Shown in pieces: positions 46,601 through 57,444 of a stretch of 64,000 nucleotides of DNA. The translations under genes were made by a program, and so were the position numbers. The stretch covers positions 211,044 to 275,043 of the forward strand of contig VZTG01003732.1 in the NCBI GenBank assembly GCA_013397845.1, in the 5' to 3' direction. The DNA is from Melanocharis versteri. Taxonomy: Eukaryota; Chordata; Aves; Passeriformes; Melanocharitidae. Every line of letters starts with the position of its first letter. Positions within the stretch are counted from its first letter, which is position 1. The notes under the pieces are model-generated. The model had not been told where the DNA came from. It did no database searches and was given only the letters and a program-made list of their open reading frames with translations.

Positions 46601-48986
46601 TGAGAGTGGTCACCAGTGTACTCATGCTGAAAATAGGTGTTGAGGACTAAAAGAGTCATTTTAACATCTTTTCAAATATACAACAGCACATTAAAGACTT
46701 TTTAGGAAGTCTAATAAAGTATGCTGGAAAAATCAAATGAGATGTTAAGATGCACACATATTTCCTTGGAGAAAAATCCCCTCAATCTGTTTTCGCTAAT
46801 GATTTTGTCCCACCTCCTCAAGGTTGGTGCCACAGTACTGTCAGCAACTCCAAAGCTGGGGAAGGAGGGGAGGACTAAGCACAGGCTGTGACTGTTTTTT
46901 TCCCTGAGGTAGGCACTGAAGAACGTGCTGCACTGGACAAAGCTACCTGGAACTCCAGGTCCCTCAACCCCAGAGGCAAATCTGGCTGTGCACTTGATAC
47001 CGACTCCCATGTCGAGCTTGGGTTTCACTCAAGGAATAGTGAGAAGGCTGACGAAAAACAGCTTCAGCCATTTGCCAGTTTTAAAAACAAAAAAATAAAC
47101 CCAACGAGACCAGCAGGAGTAAGTGAGCCAAGTCAGTCCTCATTCTGGCCTTTTATTGTGAGGTTTATTGCCTTGGTAGCTCATGAAATGCTTTTGAAAG
47201 TGGTGCACTTTAACGTATAGCAAAATAAAAATGCTAATCGATAGTCTCTCTATAGGAGCAACTACCTTATGCCAATTAAAGTGCCTTAGAGAAAAAGAGG
47301 CTTCTAAAAACCAATTTTATATCTTACAGTGGGGTTTGAGGTTGGGAGAGGGGCTGAAATCCAATTTCCCCTAAGGGAAGATTAGCCAAACACGATTTAA
47401 CAGCAAGGTCTGCATGTAAAAGGATGCAGCTAATATGCCTGTCTAGCTGCCATGTTGTAAGCCAGGCTAACGGCATTATAGCATCTATTAGGGTGTCGCA
47501 CACAAATGTTATGGTTTGATCAATTTCCACTGCTGGCAGTGGTTTTTTAGTTTTGAAAGTGGGAAAAAAACCTCCTTACATGAAATAACATGCCATTGCA
47601 ATGTTTGACTGCCTGCTTCTGCTGCGCTTAAAGCTATGGAGGAGGAAGGGTTGGAGAATTTGGGCTGCAATGAACCCCAAAATCCACTATTTCATACCAC
47701 ACTCAAATGCAATATATTCTGCAAACACGGTGACAGTTTACTAGATGTCCCATAAAAAACAAAGCCATGAGACAGCGTCTGTGATGAACAGCCCATAACC
47801 AATGCCCCAGTAAGGATGCAACAAGTGAGGGTTGTATAAAAACTGGCTTTAGTTTATGGAAAAAAACTGGATGTTAAAGTATATAAAATTTTGTACAGTA
47901 CAGAGTCTATAAAAATAAAAGCTAAGTCTCTCCTGCCTCCCTCTAGCGGTTGATTCACAGAAACCATGGTGGTCAGTCTACACTTGATTATTTAATTTGG
48001 GCAAAGAGCCAGGACTGGAAGTTAAAGGTTCAGCTTCTCTACTGGCAGATGGTATTACAGAGGATGTTGTCCATCTGATGCTGTCCGTATGTGGGCTGAA
48101 GGAACAGCATGCTGTCACTCCTAGTCCTAATGAATTAGGAAGATTTGATGGAAAGCATCATAGAGACCTTATGAAATACGGGGTCAGTATTTGCAACAGA
48201 ACAAAAAATAAACCATTTTAAGAGTGGCTATGGGAACAACCAAAAAAACTGCAAACGAAAGAAACAACCCACAAAAGCATCCACAGAGAAGAGGGAAGGC
48301 AGTGCCTTTACTTGGAACTCATGAACAGGCGTTTGTAAGCTTGGGCTCCCCAAAGATACAGCTGTATTAGTTATTTCAGCTTTGCCAGGGAACACTGTTC
48401 TGCCCTAGAACTCAGTTGTCTCTGCCACTCATGTGGTTTTGCTCTGGGCCAAATAACATTCTCCTAAAAGGACAGGGATCATTCCCAAGAGACCATTTAC
48501 ACTCAGGCACTCTGTCTCAATGAGTACATGATTTTAAGAAGAAGGATGCAACCTGTTCTGCGGCAGCTGGATGTCTGTACCAGGGACCCATCACATACAC
48601 CCTTATTTATTAGTGTAGATGTGGTCTGAGGGGCTTAATTAACCCAAAATATCCAGGTAATACTGACTTCAGCATCAAACATACCAGCTACATACAGGAA
48701 CATATAGGATGTCCAATGAGCTTTCACACAGGAAGGCAGTGCCTATTAGATTTGTGTCCTGGGCAACAGCCCACCCTCCAAAAAAATATTCCCAGTATTT
48801 TTTTCATCTGTAAGAACCTGATTTGCCAAGAGAGAGCAAATGGGTCCTGGAGGGCAAACTGTGCACAACTCAGAGAGCAGCCAAAGGGAAACTTTCAAAG
48901 AAGAGATTTAAAGTAGCTCTGTGACTAGTTGAAAGTTACGCTTTTCCCCTAGTAATTTTATTTTTAAGGAACTCTTCAAAAATTTA
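43646..48986. other. No gene recognised
   Basis: The 154-codon frame at 44067-44531 (+) contains an acidic/basic Lys-Glu run made by a GGAGAA-rich purine tract (44306-44360); no domain was recognised. (GCA)4 lies near 44544-44555. 47120-47290 is repeat-poor and AT-rich. Three TATAAA-like motifs fall within 47834-47917, close to a CTCF-like site. Confidence 0.5.
47936..47949 (-). promoter_or_regulatory. CTCF-like motif
   Basis: Read on the minus strand, CCGCTAGAGGGAGG matches the CTCF core CCRSYAGRKGGCRS at all positions but one (A for the C after GGG). One near-match in 64 kb is expected by chance, so this is only a candidate. Confidence 0.2.
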
Positions 48987-49045
48987 GACTCATAGAACTG
49001 CAGAATAATTTAGGTTTGAAGGGACCTCTGAACTGTTCAAATAAC
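48987..49045 (-). mobile_element. CR1 LINE tail fragment
   Basis: GACTCATAGAACTGCAGAAT, then AATTTAGGTTTGAAGGGACC and TCTG. This is the reverse complement of a CR1 3' end with decayed octamers. Short and 5'-truncated. Confidence 0.75.
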
Positions 49046-49869
49046 TTCTAATTGAAATACAGAAGCCCAAATCTTGCATTTCGAAAGAAGAACTTGAAAT
49101 CTAAAATAACCATAAAGCACCTCTTCCCCTTAACTATAGATAAGATGAGGAAACTGAGATCTGCAAGGCAGTCTGCAAGAAGCACCAGTTTTGAAGCTCA
49201 GCATTCAAATGACACACCTCTATCCCAAGCCAGGTGCTAACATCTGCTGTCCAATCAACAGAGAAGATGGCCAATCCTGTAGCAATGCTTTTGTCCACTG
49301 ATGATAGATGGAGACCAGTTGGTGAGCCACTCAAGAGCTAACCGTGTATCTGGAAAAGCTAGGACCAGCACTTAGAAACAGATTCAAGGACCTAATCATA
49401 ATTTTCCCTGCTGTAGCTGAAGTAGTTGAAGTCTTGTGTAACAGTGTGGGTCCTGGCTCTGCAAATGCTTTTGATCAGGTACAGCAATTTAGGAAGGATA
49501 TAGTCCACCAACTTTAGTGAAAAGCACTATTTTTGGCTGCAGGACCAGAGAGGCACTCATAATTCACAGATTGCTTGGTGCAGCCACCTTTTACTTTCTC
49601 TTTTTGTGTTATAAATGCTATCTGTAAATTATTTGTATGTAAGCAAAAACAATGCAACAACACTATAAAAGAGCAGCTGTACAAAATAAACTTGATAACT
49701 TGCAGGCAAGGTGTAAAAGTAGGTAGAGGCTGCAATTCGTATGGCCCTGCTAGGGATTATTATATAGAAGTTTGTCTGAGTGGCTTTATATAAAAGCTCC
49801 TAAAATACCCTGGTTTACTGTAAACAAGTCCTCCTTCTTTTCCTTATGCCTGAGTCAACATACAAAGCT
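49046..49869. other. Spacer between two CR1 fragments, no gene
   Basis: No coding or repeat signal recognised. The flanking CR1 pieces have the same orientation, but one ends and the other begins with 3'-terminal sequence, so they are separate insertions rather than one split copy. Confidence 0.55.
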
Positions 49870-49968
49870 CACAGAATCACAGAATATGCTGCATTGGAAG
49901 GGACCTACAAGGATCGTCGAGTCCAACTCCGTTTTGCCCAGGACCATCTCCAAGAGCGACACCATGTA
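49870..49968 (-). mobile_element. CR1 LINE 3' fragment
   Basis: TCACAGAATCACAGAATATG, then GGAAGGGACCTACAAGGATC, GTCGAGTCCAACTCC and GAGCGACACCATGTAAT. A reverse-oriented CR1 terminus, well preserved but only about 100 bp long. Confidence 0.9.
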
Positions 49969-52900
49969 ATATTGTAGGTCGTTATGTAACTCTTTTTTAC
50001 ATTGCTCATGGGGTCTCTGAGATTGTTATGCTGGAAATAATGAAAAAAACCCACAAATATCAGAGTTAGAAGCCAACTCTTTTACCATTTTGCAGGCCAG
50101 CATACAAGATATCAGAAGACTAAAAACTATGCTTTTTTAAAACTGTTTTCTAAGACAAATTTAGGAGAAAGACAGCAAAAAGCCATTCCGAGGAAGTGTT
50201 TTACACATTCTGAAAATCAAGCTGATGAATCAAGCTTGCAAAAGCAAACAAACCTCAACTGGGTTTATTTAAGCTTCCAAGCAGACAGACACATGCAGGT
50301 GCATCCGCCTTTGGAGGAACAACAAACCAGAGATTACTACTATTTGCATATGGCACTGCCTTGAGGTTCAGTCAAGGATCAGATGCCCACTGTGGGAACT
50401 GCTGTCAGGACATGTGGCAGGACGTGGTCCTTTCCTCCCAACATTTGTTATTTATTGGCCCAAACTTGCAGCAGATGCTGAGGTTGTGAATGGAGAACAT
50501 GATGCTTGCTCAGCACTGCCCGTTCCTGGGCCTGGGCTATGCTCCACAGCAAGGCCAAGTCAGGGAATGAGGTAAAGTGAGATAGTTGCTGTGTATTAAG
50601 ACAAGGAATCTTTATGTCCATCTCAGGGTTGCCCTTGAAATGGAAAGAAACACTTCTCTTGACCTCTGGAGGGTTGAATGGCCAAGAGGCAGTTAGTGAA
50701 ACCCTGTATGGAGACAAGGGATCCGTGCAGGCTTGTGGAGCTCCTGTCACCTCAGACCCTCTGTGCTAAACCGAACCCTAAGGCACCTTTAAGACCACAC
50801 CCACTACTCCCTCTGCTTGCATGGTGTTTCACACCTAGTCCATTTCCCTCTCTTTCTCCGCTTCCTTTTTTGTCTCCTGTCTAACTAATTCCAAGCATGA
50901 CCAGCTTTGGAATTAATTTAGCTGCATGATATCATCACCACGACAGGCTCAGCCAGCTTGAGCTGCTGCAGCCCAGTGTGAAGGAGAAGGGGTGGGAGGA
51001 GAGGAGTGTGTGCTGGCCAGATGTCCTCCTGGAACGAGAGGGACACCAGGGCCAGGGGCTGTGGATACTTGTGTGTCCTGAGCCTCTCTCTTGCATACAT
51101 GTGCAGCAGGCAAATAAAGGAAAATAGGAGTGCTCCTCCCTGTTCTTCTTACCTTCTTTAGTTTTTTTTTTCATCCGAAGAATAGGGATAATCTTCCAAT
51201 CTGCAGCTAAGCCTCCTCGATTTCACACTGTTGTCTTTCTCTGCGAGGATATCTGGCAACACCTTGAAGATTGGCTAAGCAAAGAGGTTTGCTTTTCTGC
51301 TTCTTTTTAACAGTCCTTCAGCTAAAGCAAAAGGAACACTCAGACTCTTCAATAAGGGGCCATGTAAATGCCTCAGTGAAATTAAAGTACTGCAGATTAT
51401 CACAATGAAAAATATTATCTTTCAGGTTGTCCTTCCTTTTGCTTTACTTGCTGATCTCAGTTGAAGATTAGAGAAGGTTGAATGTCCTTTTCAAACTCCA
51501 TCTGTGCTAAATCTGTATAGCTTCATATTTAAGCTTTTCACAGCATTTTTGCTATTAAAAGTGCCACAAAGAATCAAGTCAAATTAAGGACAACATATCT
51601 CAGCAACTATATGTGACTCACAGTGAGAGACAGGGCCCTCACATGCTCCTCCAAAACATTTCAGAAATGACACTCATTAATACAGTCAGCACCAAACTAT
51701 GTTGGGCATTATCAGAGTGTAGGTGCAGTCACAGACAAGAGAGAAAACAGAGGGTGTAAATGCCTCCAATTCCTGATCACTGCAGGGCCCTCCTCACCAA
51801 TAAGAATTTTTAGTGCTGCTAGATTCCTGTCTCCCTCTTTTTCTTTCCAGTTGGATGTGGCATTCTTCATTTCCTATATTTAACCACTGCTGCCCAGCAG
51901 CTGTTGCCTTTTCCCCAGGAGCTGGTCAGCTGTGTGGATTCTAAGAAAAGTGTTTAGTGCCCAACAGGTGCTGGATATGGACTTGCATCCTTCAGTGCCA
52001 AATGGCTGCAGGCTGTTACCCAGTTCTCTAGGACAGGCACTTGAAGAGCCACTTTGATTTACAATTCTCTGGTTCGGGTGGGCAACTCAACAAAACTGAA
52101 TGAGTTCCCAAACAGAAAATTCTGAGGATCTAAGCTTCTGGTGATGACCCGGAGTTTTCTCCCTGTCTTCCTCTGGCACAGTACAGCTGTGAGTTTCCAT
52201 CTTTCACTACAGGTGACAGATTTCGGACAGGAAGGATTCTGTGGCCCCTGGTATGCACTGGAATGTAAGGCAAGTGATCCTTGGACTCTCTTAAGAGATG
52301 TTTCACACAAGGTTACCCATGACTGCAGAAGACGAGGCACAACAACCCAGGAGGCCCCTTCTAGACTTGCATTTCTAAAACCCACTGCAATCCAAACAAA
52401 TAACTAAGAATAATAACTCATCAGCTTTGCAGCTTCCTCCAAAAGAAAACAACACCTGGGTTTGTACCCTTCTCTCCTATTCTTCCTGGTTTGACTGGAT
52501 CCCTATTTATACACCCATATATTTTAAGACATATTGCAATCTTTTAATGAAGACTCTGTCCTTCAGCCTATTTCTGACATCTGTATGATGCTTCCCACAG
52601 TGCCACCAGCTGCTTCCCCATCTGCTTAAAAGCATATATACTTGGGGCCACTACAGCTATGGTCCTCCCAGCCATTCCCAGGATCCACTACAGGAAGGCA
52701 GTAGCTTTGAGTGCCTGCTGGTTTCTGAGATGCTACATAAGGAGGAAAAGAAACTGTGTTTGTATATAAGGGTCATTTGTATGAAGGTAAGTGAATCACC
52801 ACATGTGGCTCAGAAGAAACTGAGGCCAGACAGTGGCAGTTTCACAAGGGATTCCTGGAAGGCAAACTAGGGAAAAGGAATTCCAAGTAAGATGAACTAT

Positions 52901-53484
52901 TTTTTCATTATTAAACAAGTTAACAATAAAGCATAGCCGCAGGAAGGCATATGTTTGAACAATTCGGAGCAGGCAAGATTCTCAGAGCAAATCAGTGAAG
53001 GTTCATTGCTTTCATTACATCGCTGATGGTTTACACCAACTGAAGAGCTGCCCACTGTGCATAATTTCTCTGGACCGGGGTAGAAAAACCATTAGGTTAC
53101 ATGCTCTTTTAATTGCTAATGAAACTGCAATCAAGACTACTTCCAACTGGATTTCAAAATTAATCTGGTTCCTTTTCTAACACAGCAAGGAGCTGGACTC
53201 TTCTACCACCACCAAGAAAAGTTTTAATAGCACTAGGAGGTAGGTTGCAACACTGCCAAACACAGCAAAGATTTAACGTAGGAGAAATGCTAATAGGTCT
53301 ATAATTCTTTGAAGTAAAAGTCTACCATCATTTAATAAGGAGGTTATGTTATTGTACATACTGACTGCAGCTCCTTCTGCATTGCTATAGATAGCTACTG
53401 CACTTAAAGTGGACATTAATGCAAATTTACAATGAAACGCTGGCTGAATTACATATCACAGCCCCATGAGACTATAATGAACTC
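49969..53484. other. No gene confirmed
   Basis: Holds one exon-like interval at 52601-52786 (+), open for 62 codons between CTTCCCACAG and ATGAAG|GTAAGT, whose peptide I do not recognise. 50440-51180 has overlapping unrecognised frames on both strands. 53280-53600 is repeat-poor and AT-rich, with an octamer ATGCAAAT at 53419-53426. Confidence 0.5.
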
Positions 53485-53511
53485 CCCATAATTAATATTA
53501 TTAATCATGGG
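53485..53511. promoter_or_regulatory. 27-bp near-perfect AT-rich palindrome
   Basis: CCCATAATTAATA and TATTAATCATGGG flank a central T. Twelve of 13 pairs match; the single mismatch is A53490/C53506. Both arms carry homeodomain-type ATTAAT cores. It sits in repeat-poor sequence close to an octamer motif, so a developmental enhancer is plausible. Confidence 0.45.
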
Positions 53512-54794
53512 CCTAGCACAGAGGGCACATATCATGCATTTCATGTCAAAGGTTCTTATTAATAAACATTCCCATTTTCCCAGATGGTGAGAGCTAACAG
53601 CCTGCCAGAACTCCTTCTATCATTCAAACCTCTGTGAGCTTTATAACCCATAACAGAGCTCGGCTCTGTGCAGATATCTCTTCCCTCAGACTTGGGGTGG
53701 TCAGCACTTTGTGGGAGTCACCAGGCAACCTGTATGATGCTTCAAAGCTCTGTTTTCACTGAAACAATTCCACAATAAATCTGCATGGGGTCAATGGGGC
53801 CCGAGAAGCGACCTCTACAACCCCACGCGGCGAGACATGAAACGCTGAAGATCTGACTCAAATGCTGCAGAAAAAGGAAGTTCAAAACACAGGTTCTGCT
53901 TTGATTTTAACTCTCGCTGTTACACAGGGGTCTGTGCAGTAAGTCAGCAGCCCAAAGCTATCATGTCATCATAGCCATACTCATTTCTGAGGTGCAGTTT
54001 TGCTGCAACAGATAACTTTTAAACTGCTTCTATCAAAATCTTTCAATGCCAAGAACTGAAAAAGTTCCAAATTCTTTTCTCCTAGCTGCCTATAGTTTCC
54101 ATCAGAGGTGAACAATATTTTTCATGTAAAGCTTTTTGTACTTTATCTTTCTTCTGGCTTCCTCTTTACTTTTCAACGGTGATGTGATGTCAAATAATAA
54201 AAATGTCACTAAATTCCATGTTCTCTTATGAAAAATCATAGTAACTTCTGCTAAAGATAGCTCTGCACTCTGTATCATTGACAAGATAATGGTTTCATTA
54301 ATGTGTACTTTGGGACCCTATACTTATGTAGCTATCTGCATGCATCCCTGAAGTTACTATGGCCTGTGTCAATGCCTCCTTGAGGAGCTTGGAATCCGTG
54401 GAAACCAGAATAGCTCTGTGCATCAAGACTTACTTATATAAATATTTATTTTACTAGATATTTTTTTTTTACCCCCAAGTTATTATTCCAGTGTGGTCAT
54501 ACTATCACTTTAAATTCTTCTTCTTTACTCCTGTGACAGTGTGCTTCTCCCCTTCCCCAGCCTGACCTTTCTTTCCCACAACTCTCTCCAAGTGAAACCA
54601 CCAGTGGGATCATCATGGATGTGTCTGGTCATGGTGGTTGTATCTGGCTCAAAGTGGACACAGATAACAACACAGCAGCCAAGGGCTAGTCTGAGCAGTG
54701 CACCCTCCTAACCACAGTGTGAACAAGGTCTGACTCAAGGAAAATCTGGGAGAAGTTAACATGTGTGGTTGGTATGCAAATATGACTGTGAGTC
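53512..54794. other. No gene recognised
   Basis: No exon or mobile element recognised. A poly-T stretch lies at 54462-54470. Composition is ordinary. Confidence 0.55.
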
Positions 54795-55312
54795 AATTAT
54801 CTTGCTCCACAAATAGTGGAAAGCCCAGGGCCTGCTGGGCTCCCCTGCCTGGCAGCAGGCTGCACACCAGGATCTCCCCTTGAGTAGAGACACCTCTCAA
54901 GGTTACTCCTCAAAATTGAAAGATTTCTTGCCACAAGAGGTTCTTGGTAAGTGATTAATAGCATGCTAAACTTTGAAATCTTAGCTACATGATACAAAGG
55001 ATTGGTTGCACACAGATAATTCTTTAAGATATAAACTGCTGGGACTAAGGCTGGATCCAGCAGCACCTAAACTCCTCTCTGAAAATGAGTTTAGAATGCA
55101 AGGGGGTCCTTTCTGATCCTCACGACTGAATGACAGGGTCCCCCTGACAATTTTGTCTCACCCTGTCCTCTCTACAGTAAATAATCAAGTGTACCTTGCC
55201 ACCATATTTTGTTAAACCACTTCTGCGTTTACTGTCAAACTCTCTAAAATCACTGTTCTATATCAACAAACACATTGGTGCTTCACTCTTATGAGTGAAG
55301 CTTGTCGCTCAT
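54795..55312 (+). mobile_element. Probable solo LTR of an avian ERVL-type endogenous retrovirus
   Basis: The block has the look of avian ERVL-class LTRs as I remember them: CCCAGGGCCTGCTGGGCTCC, CACCTCTCAAGGTTACTCCT, GGTAAGTGATTAATAGCATG, GGGGGTCCTTTCTGATCCTC, CCTGACAATTTTGTCTCACC and CACATTGGTGCTTCACTC. The polyadenylation-signal region reads CAACAAACA where AATAAA would be expected. There are no gag, pol or env-like frames on either side, so this would be a solo LTR left by recombination. Ends are approximate: no confident TG...CA termini or target-site duplication were found. The 89-codon minus-strand frame inside it is antisense and meaningless. The identification rests on memory of the family, not on alignment. 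Confidence 0.6.
55281..55300. other. 8-bp hairpin in the LTR
   Basis: CTTCACTC (55281-55288), loop TTAT, GAGTGAAG (55293-55300), near the 3' end of the LTR. A perfect stem surviving in an otherwise mutated LTR may mean it was conserved in the family. Confidence 0.7.
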
Positions 55313-57428
55313 CCACAAGAAGTCACTAAGTATCTTTGTAACAGCACAATTGCATTAATGCTGAGGAGCTGGGCTCTTCTCACTACGCAAATGGAATTAA
55401 TCCAAACCTTCTAGAAGACAGGTCCTAACAGCCCTTCCCAGTACTTGAATACCAGAGATGGAAGAAGTATCTTTTTTCAGTGCAGTCACGGAAAGATCAG
55501 CCTGGCTCTTACCTAAGCTGCAATAAGCAAACCAATAATTTCACTTCTGAGCCCGTTTTGTATCTGCTATCCATCTTTAAGATGCTATTTTTTCAGAAGC
55601 TGAGAAAGGAAGGGTGGCTTTGCTTCCCAGTCCTGGTTTTAAATGAAGAGGGGCCTGCTGCCGAGAAACAGGAGAGCTCTGATCTCACATCAGTTCTATC
55701 TGAGGAATCTGTGATGGTTGTTAGCTGCTGGGACTCCTGCATCAGTGCTGAAAATGATCTGGCAGGACAAAAAAGCAGTTAGGACCAAGGAAGTAGAGTC
55801 AGTCAGGCTCAGACTTCATCTCAGGCATGCATTCGCTCACAGTGTTAAAAATGGCAGCAACCCAACACGTGGCGGGCTAAACCGCCTCCATAAGGACCAT
55901 TGCTGACAGCGGCTGTCACCCTCCTCAAGCACAAACCTTCTGGCCAGCACCTGCCTGCCTGTTCCTGCTGACCAACACAGTCTGCTTGAGAGTTTTTGGG
56001 GCTATTTGCAGAGTTTCAAGAGTTCGAATGGACCATTTTCTCTACTCTCTGACATCCTTCCAAGAAGCCAACTGGGAGAATAACCTAAAATCTGCCAGAA
56101 TATACAGAGAGTTTTCTAATCTGTCCTACATCTCCCAAAATGCCTCTCTGAAATGAAAACCTGTTTATAGGAAGGAAAAAAAAAAGAAATCCGATGTTGG
56201 CAAAGGGAAGTGTGAGAGAAGGGAGGGAGAGAGGGAAGTGGATGAAGACAAGCTGTTTGTTAGAAAGTACAACTGTTATTCCCTTTTGCTTCCTTCCTTT
56301 ACCCTGTCCTGTGGGCATGTGGGCTAATTACCATGACTTGTACACGCCTGCTGCTGTATTACATGGGATTTATTACACACAAGTCTCTGTTGGGAATTCT
56401 GCTGGTGTGGGAAGTAGTTGGATAAAAAAACCCAAACAAAAGTCAGAACTTTCAAAATCTAACTTTTCCTGCTTTACTAGAATCTAGCATCAGCTGCACA
56501 AGTCAATGAAAATTAACCTTCCCCCCTACCCCTTGGACATCCAGTAAACTCAGATTTGATCTGGATGTTCTGATTTCCACGCAGCTAAAATGCAATCAAA
56601 TGCTTGATTTTGGGGGATAGATTTACTTAAATTGTATTAATTCACAAGGATAAACACAATTAGTAGAGCTCATTAGCTTGCAAAATGTAATTTATTTTCT
56701 TGAATATACCCATTTCCTTGGATGAAGAGCTCCATTAGGTTTATTATATTTGCAAAGCTTATATAAAAATCCAAACCATGGCAACAAAGAGAAAATTGTT
56801 ACTACACAGTCACAGCAGTCTCTTTTCCATGTTAAATAAGTTTGGCATTTATTTATATTTAAATGAGAATATCTACAACTATCAAGACCAGGATATGGGG
56901 CAAGTACTCAAACAGAATATAATTAAAACTAATTCAAGCAACAAATGTGGCCTGAAATTAAAATACACCCCAACTTCTTTAAATGAAAATGAAAAATGAT
57001 TCAATGCTCTCCCTCAAAACCCCTGTTTGCAATTGCTTAATTATCATAACCAGCAACAGTAAAGGGACGCTGGCCGTTTACAGGCTCATCAGATGGGTCT
57101 GCATTTAGGCACGTCTGGTCTGCTTAGTGCTGTGCTTTAATTTCGCTGTAATGTAAAGGCTAGAGAGTGGAGAAAATGAATACATGGCAAAGTACCTGTC
57201 ATTACTTGTATCATATTACTGAGGTATTCTACGTGCACAATACGAAGGCGGCTGGTCCAATTTTCACACTGTTATCATTTTTGATATTATACTGTCTAAA
57301 AGCAGTGACACACAAAAGAAATGCTTTTATCATTCTCAATGCGGGGATGATACTAATTACATCATCTGTCATCATTATACAGCTAAACAAAACTTTTCTT
57401 TCATAGAAAACTGCCATTTAGCAAATTA
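55313..57428. other. No gene recognised
   Basis: Purine-rich at 56170-56245. 57050-57420 is repeat-poor with TAATTA-type motifs and may be conserved noncoding DNA. Frames on both strands are unrecognised. Confidence 0.55.
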
Positions 57429-57444
57429 ACGGGTAATGACCCGT
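57429..57444. promoter_or_regulatory. Inverted repeat ACGGGT-AATG-ACCCGT
   Basis: A perfect 6-bp inverted repeat with a 4-nt spacer. The inner sequence GGGTAATGACCC resembles two abutting nuclear-receptor half sites (GGGTCA/TGACCC) with a mismatch in one half. Motif-level evidence only. Confidence 0.35.

Noticed and set aside
54797..55066. 89-codon minus-strand frame
   Set aside because: It lies antisense within the probable LTR.
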